This document shows, one piece after another, positions 1 through 6,288 of a stretch of 9,390 bases of DNA. The notes beneath the pieces were generated by a model. The model ran no database searches and was not told the origin of the DNA. It saw only the letters and a list, made by a program, of their open reading frames with translations. The translations under genes and the position numbers were made by a program. Source of the stretch: an uncultured Syntrophobacteraceae bacterium (lineage in GTDB: Bacteria; Desulfobacterota; Syntrophobacteria; Syntrophobacterales; Syntrophobacteraceae); NCBI GenBank assembly GCA_937889795.1, contig CALBZH010000687.1:1-9390 (forward strand), given 5' to 3'. How positions within the stretch are numbered: position 1 is the stretch's first letter; every line of letters starts with the position of its first letter.

Positions 1-27
1 ATCCGCAGGGCGATGCGTCTCTAGCCA

Positions 28-1086
28 TTAATTCCGGAGATACTTCTCGTATGCCACGTCAAACCGATCTCTGGCTCCCGATGGCAAGCGCAGTTGGTAC
101 TCCGTGCCAGGCGGCACTTGGTCGTGGAGCAAAGAGGGGTTGAGCTCCCGAATCTCTTTCACCGGGACGTCCAACCACTTGGCCACCTGGCGGAGCTCAA
201 GAGGTGAGCTCACCCAAATGGATTCACAGTCGAATACCTGGAGCCCGTTGTCTTGTTGCGGCGGGTCACAGGATTCGAGGTCGCGGGCAGTGCGAATGGC
301 CGCCAGGACTTTCGGCACGTAATGCCGCGTCGTGGAGGGCAGGGCTTTCTTGCCGTAGAGCTTCCAAAAGTCGAGCGTCTTGTGCTTTCTTACTGCGCGC
401 GACACGTTGGGCTCGCCTGCATTGTAGGCGGCAAGGGTCATCGGCCATGACTGGTACCGCTCATAAAGGGTCTTGAGGTACTGGGCTGCAGCCTCGGTGG
501 ATTTCACGGGGTCGAAGCGTTCGTCGACCCATCGGTCCACTCTGAGCCCGAAGGAACGGGCTGTGCCAGGCATGAGCTGCCAATAGCCACCAGCACCCCT
601 CGAAACGGCCTTCCCTTCAAACCTGCTTTCTACTATAGCGAGATAGACCATTTCGGCCGGTACGCCGTGGGACTCGAGAATGTCGGTCATTGCTGGAACA
701 AGAGGTCGAGATCTCTCGTAGGCTTCCATAAAGGTGTCACGGTCCTGACCTTTGTAATCCTCGACGTACCTGGTTACTACCGGTTGATTGGAGACATGGA
801 TGTCGAACCCATTGTTCCATCGTCCAGCAGGGGAAGCAGGGGGTGTTGCGTGAGGCGGGGATACGGATGCAATCATGAAGGGCACATCGACCGAAGAAAA
901 TGCTGCCTCATCGATCGAGGAGAATATTGCCCAATCGCCCAGCTGATGCTCCGTGGTTGCCTCGGATGTTCCGGTGAGAAAGGTGAAACATAGAAACAAC
1001 GGAAGGGTGGCGCACAGCGTTATACGCCACAGTTTGGTGGTTGCTTCCCCCAGCTGGAGCCTCCAGAATCTGGAATCTGGCACCAT
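28..1086 (-). CDS. MltD-like membrane/periplasmic lytic murein transglycosylase (SLT domain)
   Basis: 352 aa from the chosen start. It probably cleaves the MurNAc-GlcNAc bond of peptidoglycan, making 1,6-anhydro ends during wall turnover. An N-terminal hydrophobic stretch (about residues 20-43, ending TGTSEA) looks like a signal peptide. The SLT (goose-lysozyme-like) domain spans roughly residues 120-260. It has the catalytic Glu (E153) in YLAIVES, the GGYWQLMPGTA motif and AYNAGE. The C-terminal 65 residues (LELRQVAKWLDVPVKEIREL, then NPSL and YQLRLP) resemble the module that links SLT to LysM domains in MltD; no full LysM repeat follows. I chose the ATG at 1086 because AAGGAG lies 7 nt upstream; an in-frame ATG at 1119 has no comparable ribosome binding site. 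It is transcribed away from the PilZ gene, and its 3' end is near the window edge. Family assignment is firm; the exact subfamily is not. Confidence 0.9.
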   Translation of the reverse strand: MVPDSRFWRLQLGEATTKLWRITLCATLPLFLCFTFLTGTSEATTEHQLGDWAIFSSIDEAAFSSVDVPFMIASVSPPHATPPASPAGRWNNGFDIHVSNQPVVTRYVEDYKGQDRDTFMEAYERSRPLVPAMTDILESHGVPAEMVYLAIVESRFEGKAVSRGAGGYWQLMPGTARSFGLRVDRWVDERFDPVKSTEAAAQYLKTLYERYQSWPMTLAAYNAGEPNVSRAVRKHKTLDFWKLYGKKALPSTTRHYVPKVLAAIRTARDLESCDPPQQDNGLQVFDCESIWVSSPLELRQVAKWLDVPVKEIRELNPSLLHDQVPPGTEYQLRLPSGARDRFDVAYEKYLRN

Positions 1087-1790
1087 ACTGGTTCTCCTTA
1101 TCTTGTCAAAGAAAATCACATCGCCCTCGCGGTCATCCCGTAAGAGTTAAGGATGGTTTCCTTCTAACAGCTTTGCGCAGAGGGAGGCAAAGGCAGTAAG
1201 GTGCCTTTTGAAAGGGTTAGGCAAGATTATTCCGGATTTGACCGAGAATGTCGGTCCACAGGGATCTATCCGGGTTTATATGTGAAAATGCATACAATTC
1301 AGGAGGGGCTGATCGAGTAAAGTCGACTGTTTTAGGGCGTTTTGGGGTGGCTATGGTCACGGTGATTCGTGTGAAAAAAATCCAATCGAGGATGTATAGA
1401 AATCGCTGTTTTTCGTTATTTTTCGCCATCTTCCAAAATGGATGGAAGAGGGTGCTGCCCGTTCTGGGGCGCCGGCGTCCTCCGAGAGGACACGGCTTTG
1501 CGGCGAGGCGATTGGAAGTCGTGCTCCGTGAGACTTCGTTGAACGATTCACCTCCGAGGGTTGATGACGGTTCTCCCCTGACTGGGATGGTTCTTGCATA
1601 AAAGCTCGGAAAATATGGCCTGCTGAGGCAGGTATGTCTTCAGGAGGCCGACGTCGATGGAGAGTCCTCGCAAGGTGGGTACAACGCGGCGCCGATGCGG
1701 TTGGCAAGGACGACTGTGGATCTGCAGGCATCCGAAGAGGGCAGGGGATAAGCGCAGAAGATGGATGGGCCTGTCTGGGAAGGAATGTGC
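1087..1790. other. ~700-bp non-coding divergent intergenic region
   Basis: The region lies between the divergent transglycosylase and PilZ genes. Open frames here are short, overlapping and arginine/proline-rich, without recognisable domains. What can be seen: overlapping inverted repeats at 1171-1208; an A/T-rich stretch around 1370-1440; a small palindrome GTCCTC-CGA-GAGGAC at 1477-1491; a -24/-12 promoter at 1583-1598; and a short hairpin CCTGC-TGAG-GCAGG near 1619-1632. I could not find a convincing sigma-70 promoter for the transglycosylase. Confidence 0.6.
1583..1598 (+). promoter_or_regulatory. Putative sigma-54 (RpoN) -24/-12 promoter for the PilZ gene
   Basis: TGGGATG-GTTC-TTGCA matches the sigma-54 consensus TGGCACG-N4-TTGCW at 10 of 12 defined positions. 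The invariant GG and GC are present with exactly 10 nt between them. Transcription would start near 1609, giving a leader of about 180 nt before the PilZ start. The palindrome at 1477-1491 sits about 120-130 bp upstream of that start, where enhancer-binding proteins usually bind. Whether it is used is inference. Confidence 0.55.
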
Positions 1791-2165
1791 ATGGAGAAAC
1801 GCCAATTCAAGAGAGTCGTTTTTCGGACTGAAGCGATTGTTCATTATGGAGACAAAACGTTCACGGGAGAGGTAACCGATCTCAGCTTGAGGGGGATGTT
1901 TGTGAGGTTGCCCCTGGACATTCCCTTGGGTCAAGCCGTCAAAGCTAAGATCTTGCTGTCAGGATCCACATCAGAGCTTTCCATTCAAGTCGACGGGATC
2001 GTCGTGCGCCATCAAGGCGAGAACGGAATCGGCATAGAGTTCCATGAAATGGACGCGGATTCCTTCGTCCACCTGCGCAATGTCGTCATTTACAACTCCG
2101 GCGATGCAGCACAGGTCATGGATGAATTCATGAATTTTATGAAGCCGAGTCAGCAAGGTGAATAG
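1791..2165 (+). CDS. Single-domain PilZ protein (probable c-di-GMP receptor)
   Basis: 124 aa, probably cytoplasmic. It is almost entirely one PilZ domain, which in this family binds cyclic di-GMP and passes the signal to motility, exopolysaccharide or other targets by protein contact. Both ligand-binding motifs are intact: RxxxR at residues 4-8 (RQFKR) and DxSxxG at 30-35 (DLSLRG). A GIGIEF strand follows at 79-84, typical of the PilZ barrel. The C-terminus (VMDEFMNFMKPS) is a short helix-like tail. I chose the ATG at 1791 because AAGGA precedes it by 6 nt and the PilZ domain starts right there; the in-frame ATG at 1761 would only add a poorly supported leader. The gene stands alone, ends 20 bp from the converging M42 peptidase gene, and may be driven by the sigma-54-like site upstream. 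The output partner cannot be told from the sequence. Confidence 0.88.
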   Translation: MEKRQFKRVVFRTEAIVHYGDKTFTGEVTDLSLRGMFVRLPLDIPLGQAVKAKILLSGSTSELSIQVDGIVVRHQGENGIGIEFHEMDADSFVHLRNVVIYNSGDAAQVMDEFMNFMKPSQQGE

Positions 2166-2185
2166 GCGGTGAGCTGTCGAGATCC

Positions 2186-3292
2186 TCAGTCGCTGTAGTT
2201 CCGGAGCCCGCTGACGGTTGCAGCATCCAGGGCACTCACGATCCCAAGGACCAGTCTCAGCGTGCTCACGTAGTCTTCGACATGGAGCACGCTCTGCGGT
2301 GTGTGAATATACCGAGCCGGCACTCCGAGCACAATGGTCGGGACACCGCTGGCATGAAGGTGGATCATCTTGGCGTCCGTTCCACCGCTCTTGCGCACGG
2401 CCAACTGCGACGGAATACCGAGCTGCTTGGCGACATCACAGGCAAGGTCCACAAACTTTCGATTCAAAATGGCCGAGGGGTCTAAGATACGGATCTGAGG
2501 TCCCTTGCCAAGAATTGCCTGACGCTCATCCTCGGGAATTCCCGGGAAGTCGTCCGCGGGGGTGCCCTCGAGGACGATGGCGGCATCCGGATTGGCTTCA
2601 TTTGCCGCGGGCTGTGCTCCCCGTGTCCCAATCTCTTCTTGGACCGTTCCGACCCCCAGCACCTGGTTGGGATGCGGGACTCGGTCCAAGCAGCCCAGCG
2701 TCAGAATCGTCAGCGCCAAACCGACCCGATTGTCAAAGGCCTTCCCTAACAGGTAGCAGTCTTTCTTCATTGCCAGGACGGGCGTATCCGGCACAACCGT
2801 GTCTCCAAGCCTGATTCCGAAGAATTCCTCAACTTCCATCGCCTGCTCGGCGCCCACATCCACGAACATGTCCTCGAGCTTCATGACCTTTTCACGCTCG
2901 CCTTCCTGCAGGAAGTGCGGCGGTTTGGCGCTGATGACCCCTGGGATCTCTTCTCCGGCTCGGGTCAGGATTCGAACGCGCTGCGCGAGGAGCACATGAG
3001 GCCACCAGCCACCGAGGGGCGCAATCTTGATGAGTCCGCTTCGGGTAATGGATTGGACGACAAAGCCCACTTCATCCATGTGAGCGGTGACCATGATGCG
3101 CGGAGAGGTTTCCGTCCCTTCCTTGCGGGCGAAGACGTTCCCGAAACGGTCGGTCCACGTGGGCAGCTTCACCTCGTTTTTGAAAATACGGCGAACGGCA
3201 TGCTCGGTGCCTGGTGCCCCGTGGGCTTCGCTCAGTCTTGAGAGCAGTCGGACAGCCAGCTCACGATCGATGGTGTAGGGGTCTAAGGCCAT
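2186..3292 (-). CDS. M42 family metallopeptidase (glutamyl aminopeptidase/endoglucanase-like)
   Basis: 368 aa, cytoplasmic. M42 enzymes are di-metal aminopeptidases that form large tetrahedral (TET) assemblies and trim peptides left by proteolysis; some were misnamed endoglucanases. The expected ligands and catalytic residues are visible: H71 and D73 in TAHMDEVGF, bridging D187 in KAFDNRVG, catalytic E219 with ligand E220 in TVQEEIGTRGA, E242 in VLEGTPADD, and H330 in PARYIHTP. Residues about 85-175 form the dimerisation-domain insert. Length fits the family. I chose the ATG at 3292 because AGGAG lies upstream (spacing about 11 nt, somewhat long) and homologues start near MALDPYTI. An in-frame ATG at 3352 would add 20 polar residues without a clear ribosome site. 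It follows the response regulator gene on the same strand after a 154-bp gap. The true peptide specificity is unknown. Confidence 0.9.
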   Translation of the reverse strand: MALDPYTIDRELAVRLLSRLSEAHGAPGTEHAVRRIFKNEVKLPTWTDRFGNVFARKEGTETSPRIMVTAHMDEVGFVVQSITRSGLIKIAPLGGWWPHVLLAQRVRILTRAGEEIPGVISAKPPHFLQEGEREKVMKLEDMFVDVGAEQAMEVEEFFGIRLGDTVVPDTPVLAMKKDCYLLGKAFDNRVGLALTILTLGCLDRVPHPNQVLGVGTVQEEIGTRGAQPAANEANPDAAIVLEGTPADDFPGIPEDERQAILGKGPQIRILDPSAILNRKFVDLACDVAKQLGIPSQLAVRKSGGTDAKMIHLHASGVPTIVLGVPARYIHTPQSVLHVEDYVSTLRLVLGIVSALDAATVSGLRNYSD

Positions 3293-3446
3293 GGATCGAT
3301 GGTCTCCTAAATGGGCTTGCCGGTCCATTTCACTGGTTTCTGGCTTAGGCATGACTCAGATGGCGCACCAAGGCAGCGCCAGGTTGCTGGCTGATTCATC
3401 GTGCAGGGCGGCGGGGAGTCATTCCCCGGTTCCGTCGGAAAACCGG

Positions 3447-3839
3447 TCAGCCCAAGATCTTCTTGATGGCGGCCAGCAGCTCTTCTGCCTCGGGGGGCTT
3501 TTCGATATAATCGGTTGGCTCCGGAAGGACCTGCCCTTCGTACTCGTCGAGCAGCTTGTTGGAATGGTAGAAGGTCTTCTTCGCCAGGGCTGAAACGACA
3601 ATAACGGGGATCTTCTGAAGATCGGGATCTTTCTTAAGGCCACGATAAAGGAAGATCCCGCTCTCTTTCGGCATCATGACGTCCATGATGACCAGCGAAG
3701 GCTTGTTGCGCTTGGCGACTTCAAGTCCCTGTTGCCCGTCTTCGGCGGATATGGGCTTGTAGCCGTTGGTTTCGAGCAGGGTTGTCATAAAAACGCGGAT
3801 ATCCAATTCGTCGTCGACTACCAGGACTTTCTTTGCCAT
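3447..3839 (-). CDS. Stand-alone response regulator receiver (CheY-like) protein
   Basis: 130 aa, a receiver (REC) domain with no output domain. The acidic pair D9/D10, phospho-acceptor D53 in VIMDVMMP, switch S83 in VVSA and K114 in YIEKP are all present, so it should accept a phosphoryl group from a histidine kinase. The S83-to-K114 interval is 31 residues against 22 in E. coli CheY. The extra residues (KTFYHSNKLLDEYEGQVLPE) sit in the alpha-4 / beta-5 region, the surface receivers use to contact partners. The start is supported by GGAGG and GGAG within about 15 nt upstream. No kinase gene is in the window; neighbours on the same strand are a universal stress protein and an M42 peptidase, at gaps of 150-180 bp, so a shared operon is not certain. 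Confidence 0.9.
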   Translation of the reverse strand: MAKKVLVVDDELDIRVFMTTLLETNGYKPISAEDGQQGLEVAKRNKPSLVIMDVMMPKESGIFLYRGLKKDPDLQKIPVIVVSALAKKTFYHSNKLLDEYEGQVLPEPTDYIEKPPEAEELLAAIKKILG

Positions 3840-3900
3840 AACTCCATCCCTCCAGGTTCATCACGGGCAACATTCGTAAATTCGATTCCCTCAGCCAGGG

Positions 3901-3977
3901 TGTCGGGTGTCTGGTTTCGGGTATCAGGGAGAGAGGCGCGAAGCCGTTAGACTGTAGCCGGAACACTGAACACTGAA
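3901..3977. repeat. Two blocks of degenerate 7-bp tandem repeats in opposite orientation
   Basis: Left block, 3901-3928: four heptamers TGTCGGG, TGTCTGG, TTTCGGG, TATCAGG. Right block, 3961-3977: GAACACT, GAACACT, GAA. Read on the minus strand, the right block is TGTTCAG-like, so the two blocks form an imperfect inverted pair (GGTTTCGGGTATCAGGG against GGTTTCAGTGTTCAGTG, 12 of 17 identical) around a 32-bp centre. The element fills most of the 178-bp gap between the stress protein and response regulator genes. Confidence 0.6.
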
Positions 3978-4017
3978 ACCAACGGTCTCGAATGACACGC
4001 TGAAGCGCCTCACTGGC

Positions 4018-4518
4018 TCAGTGCATCTTTCCCGGCAGCGTGAATTGTTTGGCCGGGTTCCTGATGGCCATCACGTGGCAATGGGCGTAACGCGAGACGT
4101 TGGCAACCGTGCTTCCGTGGACCAGTCGGTCTTGCTCGGCTTTCCCGAGGGCTCCCATAACGATGAGGTCAGCCTGCTGGCTCTTAGCATATCGGACAAT
4201 TTCGATGTCGGGAGCTCCTCCCCGAACAACAAACACGTAATCGGAGAACCCTCCCATGCGACTCTCGTACGTCTCCTTGAGCTGCTTGAGGGCGATTTCT
4301 TCGACGTCTTTGTCGAAAAAGGCCTGACCGTGCTGCGATCGCTCGGGTGGAACGTGCTCGTCGACAATATTGCGGTTGTAGGTAAAGGGAGAATGAGGCA
4401 CATGCAGGATATGCAGCTTGGCGTTGTACTTCTTGGCCAGATTGAGGGCGTGCAGAAAGGCGATGTTGGCGTCTTCCGAGAAATCGGTGCAAAACAGGAT
4501 GTTCTTGTACTCCACCAT
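4018..4518 (-). CDS. Universal stress protein (UspA family, ATP-binding type)
   Basis: 166 aa, one complete Usp domain, expected to be a soluble cytoplasmic dimer. It starts with the usual first strand and Asp (NILFCTDFSED, D12). Near the end it carries the nucleotide-binding motif G-2x-G-9x-G-S exactly (G122, G125, G135, S136 in MGALGKAEQDRLVHGSTV), so it belongs to the ATP-binding (MJ0577-like) class rather than the non-binding UspA class. The family supports survival during starvation, redox or other stress; the exact job of this member is unknown. I chose the ATG at 4518 because GGGAGG lies 5 nt upstream and the domain begins immediately; the in-frame upstream start at 4575 would add 19 unrelated residues. 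It is divergent from the liv operon. Confidence 0.92.
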   Translation of the reverse strand: MVEYKNILFCTDFSEDANIAFLHALNLAKKYNAKLHILHVPHSPFTYNRNIVDEHVPPERSQHGQAFFDKDVEEIALKQLKETYESRMGGFSDYVFVVRGGAPDIEIVRYAKSQQADLIVMGALGKAEQDRLVHGSTVANVSRYAHCHVMAIRNPAKQFTLPGKMH

Positions 4519-4670
4519 GAAAGCCTCCCTGTGTTGTGCATGGACATTTCCAACAACGGTGCTGAACCGGATCACTCACAAAAAGCCACGGATTGAGCAA
4601 GATTGGAAGGAAAAAGTGCACGAGGGGTCCAGCACCCCAAAAACAGAATGCAACGGCCCTGGGGATCTTG
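4519..4670. other. Divergent intergenic region between usp and the liv promoter
   Basis: About 150 bp with no gene. It holds a short perfect inverted repeat GGGGT-CCAGC-ACCCC at 4624-4638, about 35 bp upstream of the liv -35 box; it lacks a T-tract for use as a terminator of either neighbour and could be an operator. I found no convincing promoter for the stress protein gene. Confidence 0.4.
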
Positions 4671-4699
4671 TTGACAGCGCCCCCCGGCGTCGGTATAAG
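4671..4699 (+). promoter_or_regulatory. Strong sigma-70-type promoter for the livK leader
   Basis: TTGACA at 4671-4676 is a perfect -35 box. TATAAG at 4694-4699 is a 5/6 -10 box, at the optimal 17-bp spacing. Transcription should begin near 4706. The spacer is unusually G/C-rich (GCGCCCCCCGGCGTCGG). The predicted livK leader is about 260 nt. Confidence 0.75.
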
Positions 4700-4848
4700 A
4701 AATACGTATATTCAGGGTAATCGAGCTTTCTGAAAAGGACGATTGAAATCATGCCAGACGGAATACCACCTCTGCGAGACGGTTGTGCTTGCTCCTACGG
4801 CTATCGCAGGCGGTCTGTCCTGGCAAGTTAGGGCCTGCATGTAGGGGT

Positions 4849-4892
4849 CGTGGACAGATCGCAAACGGGTTTGTCCACGGCTTGTTTTTTTT
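4849..4892 (+). terminator. Leader hairpin 1 (A:B) followed by a T-tract
   Basis: CGTGGACA (4849-4856) pairs perfectly with TGTCCACG (4872-4879) across a 15-nt loop. GC-TTG and then eight T residues (4885-4892) follow. This resembles an intrinsic terminator with a slightly displaced T-run. Segment B is also complementary to the next hairpin's 5' arm, so it may be conditional. Confidence 0.5.
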
Positions 4893-4898
4893 GGAGAG

Positions 4899-4927
4899 GC
4901 CGTGGTTTTTTGACCACGGCTTTTTTT
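4899..4927 (+). terminator. Leader hairpin 2 (C:D), intrinsic terminator before livK
   Basis: GCCGTGGT (4899-4906) pairs perfectly with ACCACGGC (4913-4920) around a 6-nt loop and is followed directly by seven T residues (4921-4927). It lies 41 bp before the livK start and inside the livK leader, so it must be read through for livK to be made. The 5' arm can instead pair with CCACGGC at 4875-4881. Confidence 0.7.
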
Positions 4928-4968
4928 GTCGGCGGTAAACCGTGAGGGGACAAGGGAAAGGAGACGCC

Positions 4969-6147
4969 ATGTCGAGAGTCGGGAAGCGTGGGGAAGGGTG
5001 CGGGAGAATCTGGGTCGTAGCGCTGGTAGCCATCGGGGTGCTGATCGCGGCAGGCAGAGTCTGGGCTGCGGAGCCCTATAAGATCGGGGCTGTCTTTTCC
5101 GTCACGGGCCCCACGTCTTTTCTCGGTGAGCCCGAGAAGAAGACGGCTGAAATGATCGCCGAGGAAGTCAACAAACAAGGGGGAATCAACGGTCACCCCC
5201 TCGAGCTCATCGTGGTCGATGACGAGAGTGACGCCACCAAATGCAACATCGCCGTGAAGAAGCTTCTCAAACAGAGTGAGGTTCCGGTCATCATTGGTCC
5301 CAGCGGAAGCGGTCAGAGTCTGGCCGTTGTCGGTGTGGCCGAGGAAGCGCAGGTGCCGTTGATCTCCTGTGCGGCCAGCTACAAGATCGTGACCCCCATC
5401 GAGAGTCGCAAATGGGTGTTCAAGGTTGCGGGCTCGGACAGCCACGTGGTGGGGAAATTGTATGATCATATGAAATCCAAAGGGATCAAGAAGATCGCCG
5501 TCATGTCCGCAAGCGACGGCTTTGGAGGGAGCGGCCGTGAGGAGCTGCTGCGGCTTGCTGGCGAGAACGGTCTCGAAGTGGTTGCGGATGAGCGCTACAA
5601 TCCACAGGACACGGACCTGTCGGCTCAGCTCACCAAGATTCGCTCCGCCCAGCCCCAGGCCATCGTCAACTGGTCTACCGGCCCGACCCAAATTCTCGCG
5701 GTCAAGAACTGGCGAGACCTCGGGATGAGCTCCATTCCCCTCTACCAGAGCCACGGATTCGGGAGTCGTAAGAATCTGCAGCTTGCCGGCGAAGCTGCCG
5801 AGGGGGTTTTGCTCGCACTGGCCCGCGTGAACGTGGGGCCGCTGCTTTCAGACCAGGACCCCCAGAAGAAAGTGATCATGGAGTACACGAAAGCTTATGA
5901 GGAGCGCTTTAAGGAGCCCATCTCCTCCTTCGGCGGTCATGCATGGGATTCCATGCAGCTCGCTATTGCGGCCCTGAAGGCAGTTGGTCCCAATCCAGCA
6001 AAGATCCGGGATTTTCTGGAAAACACGAAAGGGTTTGTGGGACAGCATGGCATTTTCAACTTCTCGGCCCAAGACCACAATGGATTGAGCAAAGACGACC
6101 TACTGATGGTCGTGGTCAAGAAAGGAGACTGGGCGCTGGCCCAGTAG
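4969..6147 (+). CDS. livK: Branched-chain amino acid ABC transporter substrate-binding protein
   Basis: 392 aa, periplasmic. A signal peptide is clear: basic n-region (MSRVGKRGEG), hydrophobic core about residues 14-29, and a VWA/AEP cleavage site near residue 33. There is no lipobox Cys. The mature protein has the two-lobed type I binding fold of the LIV-binding family (Peripla_BP_6): it begins YKIGAVFSVTGP, with GGINGHPLELIVVDDES, IIGPSGSG and VPLISCAASYKI following. It captures leucine, isoleucine, valine or a related amino acid and delivers it to LivHM; some family members bind other amides or aromatic acids, so the ligand is uncertain. I chose the ATG at 4969: AAAGGAG ends 5 nt upstream, and the signal peptide starts there. 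A GTG at 4942 in the same frame would place that ribosome site inside the coding region. It is preceded by an attenuator-like leader and followed by its own terminator. Confidence 0.93.
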   Translation: MSRVGKRGEGCGRIWVVALVAIGVLIAAGRVWAAEPYKIGAVFSVTGPTSFLGEPEKKTAEMIAEEVNKQGGINGHPLELIVVDDESDATKCNIAVKKLLKQSEVPVIIGPSGSGQSLAVVGVAEEAQVPLISCAASYKIVTPIESRKWVFKVAGSDSHVVGKLYDHMKSKGIKKIAVMSASDGFGGSGREELLRLAGENGLEVVADERYNPQDTDLSAQLTKIRSAQPQAIVNWSTGPTQILAVKNWRDLGMSSIPLYQSHGFGSRKNLQLAGEAAEGVLLALARVNVGPLLSDQDPQKKVIMEYTKAYEERFKEPISSFGGHAWDSMQLAIAALKAVGPNPAKIRDFLENTKGFVGQHGIFNFSAQDHNGLSKDDLLMVVVKKGDWALAQ

Positions 6148-6172
6148 CCATTTCGGATGTTCGGAAAGTGCT

Positions 6173-6202
6173 GGCGCTCGACTGCTGTCGGGCGCCTTTT
6201 TT
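6173..6202 (+). terminator. Intrinsic terminator after livK
   Basis: GGCGCTCGAC (6173-6182) pairs with GTCGGGCGCC (6187-6196) in a 10-bp stem with a single G-T pair and a TGCT loop, followed by six T residues. It starts 25 bp after the livK stop, within the operon. It should end many transcripts after livK, giving an excess of binding protein over membrane components. Confidence 0.85.
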
Positions 6203-6213
6203 GTCCGTTGGTG

Positions 6214-6243
6214 TTGACTTCACCAGCCGCATGCCCCTAGAAT
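6214..6243 (+). promoter_or_regulatory. Internal sigma-70-type promoter for livHMGF
   Basis: TTGACT at 6214-6219 (5/6) and TAGAAT at 6238-6243 (5/6) are separated by 18 bp. The site lies directly downstream of the livK terminator and about 45 bp upstream of the livH start, so the permease and ATPase genes could be transcribed independently of livK. Confidence 0.6.
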
Positions 6244-6288
6244 CGCTCGTTTTGAGTCTGTCCCTGAAAGGAGGCGTTTGACCGCATC

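Noticed and set aside
1493..1510. CCGCAAAGCC on the minus strand, recalling the core of the GEMM-I c-di-GMP riboswitch
   Set aside because: The rest of the motif (GGGCAAACC half, tetraloop and receptor) is absent and it is about 400 bp from the transglycosylase start.
1657..1875. 72-codon plus-strand frame with a good AGGAGG upstream
   Set aside because: Very Arg/Trp-rich, no domain, and overlaps the first 85 bp of the PilZ gene in another frame. The ribosome site is the only support; a leader peptide cannot be excluded.
1357..1934. Minus-strand frames of 124 and 128 codons upstream of and into PilZ
   Set aside because: Low-complexity Pro/Arg/His/Ser composition, overlapping each other and the PilZ gene, no domain.
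3412..3428. CGGGGA-GTCAT-TCCCCG hairpin downstream of the response regulator gene as a terminator
   Set aside because: No T-tract on either strand; only 6 bp.
4526..4541. GG/GC-spaced site (TGGAAATGTCCATGCA on the minus strand) as a sigma-54 promoter for usp
   Set aside because: Only the GG and TGCA cores match, and the start site would fall inside the ribosome binding region of the gene.
4751..4831. 26-codon leader ORF before livK as a branched-chain amino acid attenuation peptide
   Set aside because: Only one Ile, two Leu and one Val codon, not clustered, and the ribosome site is weak (AAAAGGA about 11 nt away). Kept only as a note in the leader-RNA finding.
4828..5754. 308-codon minus-strand frame across the livK leader and coding region
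   Set aside because: Antisense to a confidently identified binding protein; spans the T-tracts and terminator and has no recognisable family.
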